Shown piece after piece: positions 54,976 to 64,000 of a DNA stretch of 64,000 bases (the first letter of the stretch is position 1; the number at the start of each line of letters is the position of its first letter). The DNA lies in assembly GCF_003056405.1 (NCBI RefSeq), contig NZ_PYVZ01000005.1, forward strand, positions 62,001 through 126,000, written 5' to 3'. The translations under genes and the position numbers were made by a program. The notes under the pieces are model-generated. The model did not search any database. It was not told where the DNA came from and was given only the letters and a program-made list of their open reading frames with translations. This DNA is from Devosia indica. GTDB taxonomy: Bacteria > Pseudomonadota > Alphaproteobacteria > Rhizobiales > Devosiaceae.

Positions 54976-56280
54976 TCAGGCGCCGGTCACGCGCCAGATG
55001 ACATCGCCCACATCGTCGGCCATCAACACCGACCCATCGCTGGCCAGCGCAACGCCGACCGGGCGGCCATAGGAATATTTCTCGTCGGGCGAGAGGAAAT
55101 TGCCCAGGATTTCGCGCGGCATGCCGACCGGCTTGCCATTCTGGAATTCAACAAAGGCCAGTTTGTAGCCGGAAAGCTTGGACCGGTTCCATGAGCCATG
55201 CTGGCCAATGGCCATACCGGCAGGAAAGCCGGGCAGCGTGCCCTCGGGCAGCCAGCACAGACCCAGCGATGCGGTGTGACCGCCCAGCGCGTAATCGGGC
55301 TGCTTGGCGCTCGCAACCTTGGCCGCATCTTGCGGCACACGGTCGTCGACAACGCGGTTCCAATAGCAATAGGGCCAGCCATAGAAACCGCCATCGACCA
55401 CCGAAGTCAGGTAATCCGGCGGGGTCTCGTCGCCCAGACCATCGCGCTCATTGACCACCGTCCAGAGATGTCCGCCCTCGGGTTCCCAGGCCATGCCGAC
55501 CGGGTTGCGCAGGCCGGAACCGAAGATGCGCGACTTCCCTGTCGCCAGATCCAGCTCGTGGATGCAGGCCCGGTTTTCTTCCGCCGCCATGCCATGATCG
55601 CCGATATTGCTCAGCGAACCGACAGCGACATAGAGCTTGGAGCCGTCCTTGGAGGCAATCAGATTACGCGTCCAGTGTCCGCCCGGGATCAGGTCCATGA
55701 TCTTCTTGCCGGGCGTCGTGATTTTGGTTTCACCGGCCACATAGGGATAGGCCAGGACCGCGTCGGAGGCGCCGACATAAAGCGTGTCGCCAATCAGGGC
55801 AATACCGAAGGGCTGGCGGACATTCTCGATATAGGCATGGCGCTCCTCGGCCACGCCGTCACCATCCGCATCGCGCAAGAGCGTGACACGGTTGGGGCTT
55901 TTGCCCGCCGCCCGCGCCCGTTTCATGGTCGCATGCATGGCATGGTCAAAAATGGAGCGTGGGCCTGAACCCTCTTCGCCCATGGATTCGGCCACCAGCA
56001 CATCGCCATTGGGCAGCACATGCATATTGCGCGGATGCACCAGGTCACGCGCAAAGGCATTGACCTTGAGCCCGGCAGCCGGGGTCGGCATGTGGTTGCC
56101 TTCCCAGCCCTTGGCCGTCGGCATTTTCAGCGTCGGAATCTTGCCCTGTGGCTTGGGGTCCGGAATGGACGGCGTTGTCCCGAAGGCATGTGGCTTCGGG
56201 CCGTCGCCCGCATGGCGGATGGCAACGGCGGCGCCGCCGACAAGGGCTACGAAGCGGGCGAATAGGGTAGGCTCAGCCAT
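54976..56280 (-). CDS. PQQ-dependent sugar dehydrogenase-like protein (sorbosone dehydrogenase family)
   Basis: A 434-residue beta-propeller protein. Repeated blade motifs are visible: PRNMHVLPNGDVLVAESMGE, VRQPFGIALIGDTLYVGASD, LYVAVGSLSNIG, SGLRNPVGMAWEPEGGHLWT and NERDGLGDETPPDYLTSV. This is the glucose/sorbosone dehydrogenase family, whose members often use PQQ in the periplasm. The N-terminus has a hydrophobic stretch (FARFVALVGGAAVAI) that may be a membrane anchor or signal. The substrate is unknown and no PQQ synthesis genes are near. An MFS transporter gene lies upstream on the same strand, 144 bp away. Confidence 0.87.
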   Translation of the reverse strand: MAEPTLFARFVALVGGAAVAIRHAGDGPKPHAFGTTPSIPDPKPQGKIPTLKMPTAKGWEGNHMPTPAAGLKVNAFARDLVHPRNMHVLPNGDVLVAESMGEEGSGPRSIFDHAMHATMKRARAAGKSPNRVTLLRDADGDGVAEERHAYIENVRQPFGIALIGDTLYVGASDAVLAYPYVAGETKITTPGKKIMDLIPGGHWTRNLIASKDGSKLYVAVGSLSNIGDHGMAAEENRACIHELDLATGKSRIFGSGLRNPVGMAWEPEGGHLWTVVNERDGLGDETPPDYLTSVVDGGFYGWPYCYWNRVVDDRVPQDAAKVASAKQPDYALGGHTASLGLCWLPEGTLPGFPAGMAIGQHGSWNRSKLSGYKLAFVEFQNGKPVGMPREILGNFLSPDEKYSYGRPVGVALASDGSVLMADDVGDVIWRVTGA

Positions 56281-56424
56281 GGATCGTCTCGATTGTAGGG
56301 GTTGAATCTGGAAGGTGCCGCCAAGCTAATGGCTTTGCCCGCCAAGAACCAGACATTGGTATGATTTATTTGACAGCTTCGACAAATTCGACGCCTCCGC
56401 CACAACAAAAGGCGGGGCCTTGCC

Positions 56425-57723
56425 CTAAGGCACAGGGTCTGTCGCCTCGTCTTGCGCGGTGATGGGTTCCTCGATGACCAGATCGCTGAGATGGATGGCC
56501 TCGTCGTCCGCCACGACGGAAACCGCCGCACTGGTACCAAGATCGAAGTTTTGCTTTTCCTCCTCGGGCAGGCCCTCGCGGCGCGCCAGCCGCACGGTCA
56601 CGAACCCCACCAGGATGGCGAACACCAGCCCATTGGTAACAAAGATCCCGGCCGGGCCAAGAAGCTCGAAACTGAGCGAGGACACCAGGGGGCCGATGGT
56701 CGAGCCAATACCGTTGATCAGCAACAAGCCCGCAGACACTTCGACATAATCCGCCCGGTCCGCAAAGTCGAAGATATGAGCGGCTGCAATAGCATAGCAG
56801 GGCAGTAGCCCGGCCCCGAAGGCAAAGCCGATGGCCAGCCAGGGCCAGGTGGCATAGGGCAGGACAACCAGCGCCCCGCCGGCAACAATCGAGAACAGCG
56901 CCAGCCCGATCAGCACCTGGCGGCGGTCCATGGAGTCGGAGATCTTGCCGGCCGGCCATTGCAGCACCGCCCCGCCGAGCACGGCGGCACTCATGAACAG
57001 AGCTGCTTCGCGGATACTGCCGCTGGCCGCGCTGGCATAGGCGGGCCCCAGCGACCAGAACGACCCCGTCGCCATGCCGATCAGAAAGATGGAAACCGTG
57101 CCGGTCGGTGACAGTCGGAACATGCGCACCGGCCGAAACCGCACAATGGTGATGGGTGCTGGCTGGCTCGAGCGGGTCATCACGATGGGCACGGCCGCCA
57201 GCGACACCAGCACCGAGGCGATGGAAAACAGCACGAAGCTGTCGGGCTGGAACAGCGTAACCAGCATCTGCCCCAGGGTGATGACGGTGAAATTAACCGT
57301 GACATAGATCGAAATCAGCGCGCCGCGGGTTTCATTGGTCGCCTGATCGTTGAGCCAGCTTTCCACCACCAGGTAAAGTCCAGCCAGGCAGAAGCCGGTG
57401 ATCATGCGCAGGACGATCCAGACCATCGAGTCCACCCCGATGGGATAGCCAAGCGCCGCCGCCGAGGCGATTGAAACCAGCGCGGCAAAGGTTCGGATAT
57501 GCCCTGCCCGCATGATCAGGCGCGGCGTCAGGACGCACCCCACCACGAAGCCAAGAAAATAGCCCGAACCCAACAGGCCCACCTCAAGGGCGGAAAACCC
57601 CTCCAGCCCGCCTCGGATAGGCAGCAGCATGACCTGCAGGCCATTGCCCATGATCAGCAGCGCCACGCTGAGCAGGATGGCGCCCGCGGCCAGCATTGGA
57701 GAAAGGATCGTGCTACCGGGCAT
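56425..57723 (-). CDS. MFS transporter
   Basis: A 432-residue permease with about 12 membrane helices. The pattern GLLGSGYFLGFVVGCVLTPRL, then HIRTFAALVSIASAAALGYP, in the first half and GGAVLQWPAGKISDSMDRRQ, the classic MFS loop motif, in the second half place it in the major facilitator superfamily, similar to YcaD-type permeases. The C-terminal 35 residues are acidic and hydrophilic. The substrate is not predictable. It may be cotranscribed with the sorbosone dehydrogenase-like gene. Confidence 0.9.
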   Translation of the reverse strand: MPGSTILSPMLAAGAILLSVALLIMGNGLQVMLLPIRGGLEGFSALEVGLLGSGYFLGFVVGCVLTPRLIMRAGHIRTFAALVSIASAAALGYPIGVDSMVWIVLRMITGFCLAGLYLVVESWLNDQATNETRGALISIYVTVNFTVITLGQMLVTLFQPDSFVLFSIASVLVSLAAVPIVMTRSSQPAPITIVRFRPVRMFRLSPTGTVSIFLIGMATGSFWSLGPAYASAASGSIREAALFMSAAVLGGAVLQWPAGKISDSMDRRQVLIGLALFSIVAGGALVVLPYATWPWLAIGFAFGAGLLPCYAIAAAHIFDFADRADYVEVSAGLLLINGIGSTIGPLVSSLSFELLGPAGIFVTNGLVFAILVGFVTVRLARREGLPEEEKQNFDLGTSAAVSVVADDEAIHLSDLVIEEPITAQDEATDPVP

Positions 57724-58001
57724 GTTTGCCTGCCTTTGTCCGCCCGCTCAATTTGCCCCTGTGTTCCGGCCGGGCGATGCACCAGCACAGGTTCTTTGCA
57801 TTTTGATAATGCCTGTTTCGGGCCGATGCACCAAATCTGGCCCGAAACCAGCTTTGGCGGCAGCGTTTCATGCTTTGAAGTCAACGATTTGACATTGCAC
57901 GCAAAAGCGGCGGCCCGCTTCGTCCTGCAGGAGAAACAGCTCAATGTGGCGAGAATCCATTTGACGTCGAACGGAGCCGGGCGTATTTGCGGCCTCAGGA
58001 C

Positions 58002-58046
58002 ATCTCGCCCTAACGCGAGACAATAGGCCTGGGAGGGCCGCTAGAT
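58002..58046 (+). ncRNA. serC-type leader RNA motif (candidate)
   Basis: Two small hairpins directly precede the serC ATG. The first is CTCGC/GCGAG with a 6-nt loop at 58004-58019. The second is GGCC/GGCC at 58026-58039 with the ribosome-binding sequence GGGAG in its loop. From memory this matches the serC RNA motif described upstream of serC-serA operons in alphaproteobacteria. The 323-bp gap 57724-58046 contains no gene I can support. Confidence 0.6.
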
Positions 58047-59228
58047 ATGGCTGATACGCCCCAAACCGCACCGGCGGTCAAACCGGCTAATCCCAATTTC
58101 TCGTCGGGTCCGTGCTCCAAGCGTCCAGGTTGGACGATTGATGCGCTTGCCGCTGCGCTCACCGGCCGCTCGCACCGCGCCAAGCCCGCCAAGGCGCGCA
58201 TCCAGCAGGCCATCGACCTGACCCGCGAACTGCTCGAAGTCCCCGCCGACTATCGCATCGGCATTGTCCCCGCCTCCGATACCGGTGCGGTGGAGATGTT
58301 CCTCTGGAGTGCCCTGGGCGCCCGGGGCGTCGACATGCTCGCCTGGGAAAGCTTTGGCGCCGGCTGGGTCACCGATGTGCAAAAGCAATTGAAGCTCGAG
58401 GACGTCCGCGTGCTCGACGCGCCCTATGGTGAATTGCCGGACCTGACCCAGGTCGATTTCACCCGCGACGTGGTCTTTACCTGGAACGGCACCACGTCGG
58501 GCGTCCGCGTGCCCAATGCCGACTGGATCCCGGCGGATCGTGAAGGCCTGACCATCTGCGACGCCACGTCGGCGGCCTTCGCGCAGAACCTCGATTTTGC
58601 CAAGCTCGATGTGGTCACCTTCTCCTGGCAGAAGGCGCTCGGTGGTGAAGCGGCCCATGGCGTGCTGATCCTCTCGCCCCGCGCTGTCGAACGGCTCGAA
58701 AGCTACAAGCCCGACCGTCCGCTGCCCAAGATCTTCCGCATGACCAAGGGCGGCAAACTGATCGAGGGCATCTTCAAGGCCGAAACCATCAATACCGTGT
58801 CGATGATCTGCATCGAGGACGCAGTGGATGCCATGCAATGGGGTATCGAGATCGGCGGTTTGCAGGCCATGCAGGCCCGTGCCGATGCCAATGCCAAGGT
58901 GCTGGCCGATTGGGTGGCCCGGACCGACTGGGTGGATTTCCTCGCCAAGAACGAGAGCGAGCGCTCCAATACCTCGGTCTGCCTGGTCATCTCCGATCCG
59001 GACATCAACGCGCTCGACGCCGACGCCCAGGCCGCCTTTGCCAAGGCCATCGTGTCGCGGCTCGACAAGGAAGGTGTGGCCTATGACATCGGCGGCTATC
59101 GCGACGCCCCGACCGGCCTCCGCATCTGGACCGGCTCGACGGTCGAAGCATCCGACCTCGAAAAGCTGACCCCGTGGCTGGACTGGGCCTTCGCCCAGGA
59201 AAAGGCCGCACTCAAGGCCGCCGCCTAA
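58047..59228 (+). CDS. serC: Phosphoserine aminotransferase SerC
   Basis: A 393-residue PLP enzyme of serine synthesis, converting 3-phosphohydroxypyruvate to phosphoserine. The PLP lysine is K196 in [27 protein letters not shown] at the N-terminus, [18 protein letters not shown] and [12 protein letters not shown] belong to the alphaproteobacterial SerC subfamily. It precedes serA, the enzyme of the previous step, with a 147-bp gap filled by a palindromic element. A leader RNA motif lies directly before it. Confidence 0.96.
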   Translation: MADTPQTAPAVKPANPNFSSGPCSKRPGWTIDALAAALTGRSHRAKPAKARIQQAIDLTRELLEVPADYRIGIVPASDTGAVEMFLWSALGARGVDMLAWESFGAGWVTDVQKQLKLEDVRVLDAPYGELPDLTQVDFTRDVVFTWNGTTSGVRVPNADWIPADREGLTICDATSAAFAQNLDFAKLDVVTFSWQKALGGEAAHGVLILSPRAVERLESYKPDRPLPKIFRMTKGGKLIEGIFKAETINTVSMICIEDAVDAMQWGIEIGGLQAMQARADANAKVLADWVARTDWVDFLAKNESERSNTSVCLVISDPDINALDADAQAAFAKAIVSRLDKEGVAYDIGGYRDAPTGLRIWTGSTVEASDLEKLTPWLDWAFAQEKAALKAAA

Positions 59229-59237
59229 CACAATACC

Positions 59238-59335
59238 CCCACCCTTGATCCCTCCCCACAAGGGGGAGGGAAACGATGAACTCGGAGCGCCGTGCTTGCG
59301 CATCCCTCCCCTCGATTGGGAGGGCCGAGGGTGGG
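59238..59335. mobile_element. 98-bp MITE/BIME-like palindromic element between serC and serA
   Basis: Terminal inverted repeats CCCACCCT (59238-59245) and AGGGTGGG (59328-59335) enclose two hairpins of the same type: CCCTCCCC/GGGGAGGG (59250-59257 with 59263-59270) and CCCTCCC/GGGAGGG (59304-59310 with 59318-59324). This is the structure of a paired REP element (BIME) or a small MITE. It sits inside the serC-serA operon. Confidence 0.65.
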
Positions 59336-59375
59336 ATGATCCCGCAACGCACGTAAAATTCCAAGGATTGCCCAA

Positions 59376-60959
59376 ATGCCCAAGGTTCTCGTTTCTGACA
59401 AGCTGAGCCCCACCGCCGTCCAGATCTTCAAGGACAATGGCGTCGAGGTCGACTATTTGCCCGATCTGGGCAAGGACAAGGACAAGCTGTTCGAAGTCAT
59501 CGGCCAGTATGATGGCCTGGCCATCCGCTCGGCCACCAAGGTGACCGAAAAGATCCTGTCGGCCGCCACCAATCTCAAGGTCATCGGCCGCGCCGGCATC
59601 GGCGTCGACAATGTCGATATTCCGGCCGCGACCAAGAAGGGCATCATCGTGATGAACACGCCCTTCGGCAATTCCATCACCACCGCCGAGCACGCCATTG
59701 CCATGATGATGGCCCTGGCCCGCCAGCTTCCCGAGGCCGACGCCTCGACCCGCGCCTCCAAGTGGGAAAAGAACCGCTTCATGGGCGTGGAAGTCACCCA
59801 CAAGACGCTGGGCCTGATCGGCGCGGGCAATATCGGCTCGATCGTGGCCGACCGCGCCCAGGGCCTCAAGATGAAGGTCATTGCCTATGACCCGTTCCTG
59901 ACCCCCGAGCGCGCCGTGGAACTGGGTGTGGAAAAGGTGGAGCTCAATGACCTGCTCGCCCGCGCAGACTTCATCACTCTCCACACCCCGCTGATCGACG
60001 CCACCCGCAATATTCTCAATGCCGAGACCCTCAGCAAGACCAAGAAGGGTGTGCGCATCATCAACTGTGCCCGTGGCGGCCTGATCGATGAAACAGCGCT
60101 TTATGAGGCCCTCAAGTCTGGCCAGGTCGCCGGTGCGGCCCTCGACGTGTTCCTCGAGGAGCCGGCCCAGAACAACCCGCTGTTCGAGCTGCCCAACGTG
60201 ATCTGCACGCCGCACCTTGGCGCGGCCACGACCGAAGCGCAGGAAAACGTCGCCCTGCAGGTGGCCGAGCAGATTTCGGCCTATCTGATGACTGGCGAGA
60301 TCACCAATGCGCTCAACTTCCCGTCCATTTCGGCCGAGGAAGCCCCGATCATCACCCCCTGGGTCAAGCTTGCCGAGGCCCTGGGGTCCTTTGCCGGCCA
60401 GCTTACCGAAACCGCCATTTCCGGCATCAAGCTCGAGTTTGAGGGCACTCCGGCAGGCCTCAACACCCGCCCCATGGTGGCCGCTGCGATCAATGGCGTC
60501 TTGAAGCCCTCGCTGGGCGACATCAACATGGTCTCGGCCCCCCAGATCGCCAAGGATCGCGGCATTGTGGTGGAAACCACCAATCGCGACCAGCAGGGCG
60601 CCTATGAAGGCTATATCCGCCTGACCGTGACCACCGAGCGCCAGACCCGTGGCGTTGCCGGCACGCTGTTCGCCAATGGCAAGCCGCGCATCATCCAGGT
60701 CAAGGACATTAACATGGAAGCGGAAGTCACCCCGCATATGCTCTATGTCACCAATGAGGACAAGCCGGGGCATATCGGGCGCCTGGGCACCATTCTGGGC
60801 ACGCTCGGGATCAACATCGCCAACTTCAACCTCGGCCGCGCCGAAGTGGGTGGCGACGCCATTGCGCTGGTCTCCATCGACGGCACTCTGGACGACGCCC
60901 AGCTCGACCAGATCGCCAAGCTCGAAGGCGTCAAGCAGGCCAAAGCACTCAAGTTCTAA
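59376..60959 (+). CDS. serA: D-3-phosphoglycerate dehydrogenase SerA
   Basis: A 527-residue enzyme of the long SerA type, the first step of serine synthesis. The NAD motif GAGNIG is at residues 149-154. Catalytic residues appear as R233 (CARGGLID), E262 (DVFLEEP) and H280 (TPHLGAATTEAQ). After about residue 315 come the allosteric substrate-binding domain and a C-terminal ACT domain (MLYVTNEDKPGHIGRLGTIL), which gives serine feedback in related enzymes. AAGGA lies 10 nt before the ATG. Confidence 0.97.
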   Translation: MPKVLVSDKLSPTAVQIFKDNGVEVDYLPDLGKDKDKLFEVIGQYDGLAIRSATKVTEKILSAATNLKVIGRAGIGVDNVDIPAATKKGIIVMNTPFGNSITTAEHAIAMMMALARQLPEADASTRASKWEKNRFMGVEVTHKTLGLIGAGNIGSIVADRAQGLKMKVIAYDPFLTPERAVELGVEKVELNDLLARADFITLHTPLIDATRNILNAETLSKTKKGVRIINCARGGLIDETALYEALKSGQVAGAALDVFLEEPAQNNPLFELPNVICTPHLGAATTEAQENVALQVAEQISAYLMTGEITNALNFPSISAEEAPIITPWVKLAEALGSFAGQLTETAISGIKLEFEGTPAGLNTRPMVAAAINGVLKPSLGDINMVSAPQIAKDRGIVVETTNRDQQGAYEGYIRLTVTTERQTRGVAGTLFANGKPRIIQVKDINMEAEVTPHMLYVTNEDKPGHIGRLGTILGTLGINIANFNLGRAEVGGDAIALVSIDGTLDDAQLDQIAKLEGVKQAKALKF

Positions 60960-60984
60960 GCTGCGGCGGCCTCTTAAAGTACAC

Positions 60985-61446
60985 CTATTGGGCGTCCCGC
61001 CATTCATATCGCGGGGCGTCCAACTTATCCTTGTAGTTATTACGAACGCGCCGCGCCTCGTCGAGGACCTCTACTGGCTGCTGCACCTTGGCCTCTTCAC
61101 CGTCAAAGACGACTCCCCCGGTTACCCGCGCATAGCTGCCTGCCGCCGCAAGGACCGAAATGAGCTCTCGAAAATCCCCACCAAAATAGAAGGACATGGC
61201 GTACTGCCAGGGGCCCCCAACATCCCAACCTTGCTCGCTGAGTTCGCTGACAAGGGCGGCACAATCTTCGTGGTAGACTTCAAATCCTGTTCCCGCCCCA
61301 TCCAGTCGAACAGGGAGGAAACCACTCAACTCCTCGAAAACCGCTGATTGGTGGAGCAGCAGATCAAAGCCGTCCTCTTCAAGTCCAGCCTGCCACTCGC
61401 GCATGGACGCGGTCCGATTGGAAAACACAATCATCATCATCGACAT
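60985..61446 (-). CDS. Hypothetical soluble protein
   Basis: A 153-residue protein. The start ATG at 61446 is chosen because AAGGAG lies 6 nt upstream; other in-frame ATGs exist. The sequence looks like a real folded protein: ASMREWQAGLEEDGFDLLL, FLPVRLDGAGTGFEVYHED, GPWQYAMSFYFGGDFRELIS, and AAGSYARVTGGVVFDGEEA. No signal peptide or membrane helix is seen. The style resembles small immunity-type or DUF proteins, but I cannot name the family. It is convergent with serA and 49 bp downstream of the DMT permease gene on the same strand. Confidence 0.7.
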   Translation of the reverse strand: MSMMMIVFSNRTASMREWQAGLEEDGFDLLLHQSAVFEELSGFLPVRLDGAGTGFEVYHEDCAALVSELSEQGWDVGGPWQYAMSFYFGGDFRELISVLAAAGSYARVTGGVVFDGEEAKVQQPVEVLDEARRVRNNYKDKLDAPRYEWRDAQ

Positions 61447-61495
61447 GAGCATCTCCTTCGAACAAAGAAGGAACACAGAGACAGGCCATTGGCAA

Positions 61496-62455
61496 TTACG
61501 GAGATCTGCTTAGAGAGCCGCGCCGCGCCGCCCATTCGGCCAGCAGGATGCCGCTGACGATGATGGCGGCGGCGATGAAGTGGTAGGCCTGCAGGGTCTC
61601 GCCCAGAATGATCACCGAGCCCAATGTCCCGAACACCGGGATGAGGTTATGGCTCGGCGCCGCGCGATTGGCGCCGACCAGTTCGACCCCGCGCGCATAG
61701 GCCACCTGGCTGAACATCGATGGGAAGATCGCCACATAGGCAATGACCGCCCAGACCACCGGCGGTGCCGATGTGAGCGTGGCCACCTGCCCCAGCCCGC
61801 CCGGGGAAAACGCCAGCATGACGACGGAGGTGATTGCCGCGCCCGAAAAGCTGACGGCCATGAAGCTCAGAATGTGCATTTTCGGGCGGAAGCGCAGCGC
61901 CAGCGTGTAGCTGGTATAGGCCAGGCAGGCCAGCATCACGAAGCCGTCGCCCGCATTGATGTCGAGCCTCAGGATGCGCCCCAGATCGCCATGGGTGGCC
62001 GTCAACACCACCCCGGTGATGGCCAGCAACACCCCCAGGATCTGGATGAACTGCGCCCGCACCCGGAAAATGATGAAATTGGCCCCCAGGATCAGCATGG
62101 GCAGCGAGCCCTGCTCGATCGCCGAATTGACCGCCGTGGTGGTCTGCAGTCCGAGATAGAGAAAGCCGTTGAACAGCGCATAACCGACCGTGCCATAGGC
62201 CATCAGCACCGGCCATTGCCGGCGCACCACGCCCCAGTCGCCCTTGAGGTGCGGCCAGGCAAAGGGCAGGATGAAACTGGTGGCCAGGACACAACGGCTG
62301 GCCAGCAGCAGGAACGGGTCGATTTGCCCCACTGTCAGCTTGGCCGCCACCACATTGCCTCCCCAAAACAGGGGGGCCAGGACCAGGAGCAGATAGGGTT
62401 GTTCCAGAATGCGGGCGAAAAAGCCGCTACTTTGCTGTGGTTGCGGCTTTGTCAT
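61496..62455 (-). CDS. DMT family (EamA-type) transporter
   Basis: A 319-residue permease with ten hydrophobic helices in two EamA repeats. LAPLFWGGNVVAAKLTVGQI and FLLLASRCVLATSFILPFAW mark the first repeat; AVIAYVAIFPSMFSQVAYARG and NLIPVFGTLGSVIILGETLQ the second. Such proteins export amino acids or other metabolites. The ATG at 62455 is chosen because the upstream in-frame part is not protein-like. It is divergent from purA. Confidence 0.9.
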   Translation of the reverse strand: MTKPQPQQSSGFFARILEQPYLLLVLAPLFWGGNVVAAKLTVGQIDPFLLLASRCVLATSFILPFAWPHLKGDWGVVRRQWPVLMAYGTVGYALFNGFLYLGLQTTTAVNSAIEQGSLPMLILGANFIIFRVRAQFIQILGVLLAITGVVLTATHGDLGRILRLDINAGDGFVMLACLAYTSYTLALRFRPKMHILSFMAVSFSGAAITSVVMLAFSPGGLGQVATLTSAPPVVWAVIAYVAIFPSMFSQVAYARGVELVGANRAAPSHNLIPVFGTLGSVIILGETLQAYHFIAAAIIVSGILLAEWAARRGSLSRSP

Positions 62456-62613
62456 CGTCGCCCGGGTGATGTATGGACAATCGGACTTATCAGTTATTCG
62501 GCCATAATCAAACCCGACAAAGGTGGCCGGGGGGACGTCACGTCCAATCATCGTGGGGGCCGGCGCTCAAGCTGCGGTCCCGTTTGTGTGCCTGCTTTGG
62601 GGAAGACTGAAAT

Positions 62614-63903
<1,290 letters not shown>

Positions 63904-63951
63904 CAAATTTTGCTAAAAGACTGCGCTGTCAGAGTGAGTACCAAGTAGCCA

Positions 63952-64000
63952 ATGGCGGATTACAAGGAGCTGTTGCGTCGGGCCATCTCGGCGCTGCCGG
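63952..64000 (+). CDS. Start of a gene cut by the window end
   Basis: An ATG at 63952 opens a frame that stays open to the last base, giving MADYKELLRRAISALP. It lies 48 bp after purA. The sequence looks like an N-terminal amphipathic helix. Too little is present to identify the product; the frame may belong to a conserved coiled-coil protein found after purA in related bacteria, but that is only a guess. Confidence 0.45.
   Translation, partial: MADYKELLRRAISALP

Noticed and set aside
58041..61007. 988-codon open frame on the minus strand across serC, the gap and serA
   Set aside because: It is antisense to two well-supported enzymes. In GC-rich genes with strong third-position bias the antisense frame often stays open. 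The translation is His/Gly/Asp rich with no domain.

Overview
The window is GC-rich DNA (roughly 60-65% by eye) from an alphaproteobacterium. CtrA, the histidine phosphotransferase ChpT, the CtrA inhibitor SciP, the flagellar regulator FlbD, an alphaproteobacterial RpoH, an EipA-type DUF1134 protein and a serC-serA pair with a serC-like leader all occur within 64 kb, which points to Hyphomicrobiales. Gene content and style look most like Devosia or a close relative; the genus is an inference. There is no phage, no CRISPR array and no rRNA operon. One tRNA gene is present.

Layout. 1-3.45 kb: end of a CDF metal exporter, an SDR oxidoreductase and a flavoprotein on the minus strand, then a REC-HD-GYP protein. 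3.5-13.7 kb: a complete chemotaxis operon (STAS, cheY, cheA, cheW, mcp, cheW, cheR, cheB and a large soluble receptor-like coiled-coil protein) behind an AT-rich leader with five GANTC sites in 57 bp. 13.7-17 kb: a polysaccharide flippase and a CelD-type acyltransferase, then a roughly 0.5 kb islet between two 16-bp copies of the 3' end of a tRNA-Met gene. 17.3-19.9 kb: VOC dioxygenase-like protein, a small membrane protein and mnmA.

20.1-31.1 kb: flagellar block 1. fliK-flgD follow a canonical sigma-54 promoter; sciP follows a CtrA-like box; fliF-fliG-fliH-fliN-flbD-flhA form one run behind another CtrA-like box. 31.1-38.1 kb: housekeeping and hypothetical genes (DUF305, small kinase, LysE exporter, DUF2934, zinc metallopeptidase, RluD-type pseudouridine synthase, coiled-coil membrane protein, EipA, YHS protein). 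38.1-45.2 kb: cell-cycle and flagellar block 2: chpT, a single-domain response regulator, an ECF42-type sigma factor, a coiled-coil membrane protein, and divergent ctrA / fliI-fliJ around an intergenic region rich in CtrA-like boxes and GANTC sites.

45.2-64 kb: a secreted double PRC-barrel protein, GNAT acetyltransferase, rpoH, a 1.3 kb gene-poor stretch, ftsH, glmM, an outer membrane beta-barrel protein, a DenD-like dehydrogenase, a sorbosone dehydrogenase-like protein, an MFS transporter, serC-serA split by a 98-bp MITE/BIME-like palindromic element, a hypothetical gene, a DMT permease, purA, and the first codons of another gene.

How it fits together: phosphate flowing through ChpT would activate CtrA, whose activity SciP limits. 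CtrA-like boxes precede sciP, fliF and fliI, and the fliF operon carries FlbD, the predicted activator of the sigma-54 promoter before fliK-flgD. The window therefore holds most of a Caulobacter-type flagellar hierarchy together with a chemotaxis operon. The most interesting unexplained items are the receptor-like protein at the end of the che operon, the tRNA-Met islet, the GANTC cluster, and the palindromic elements.
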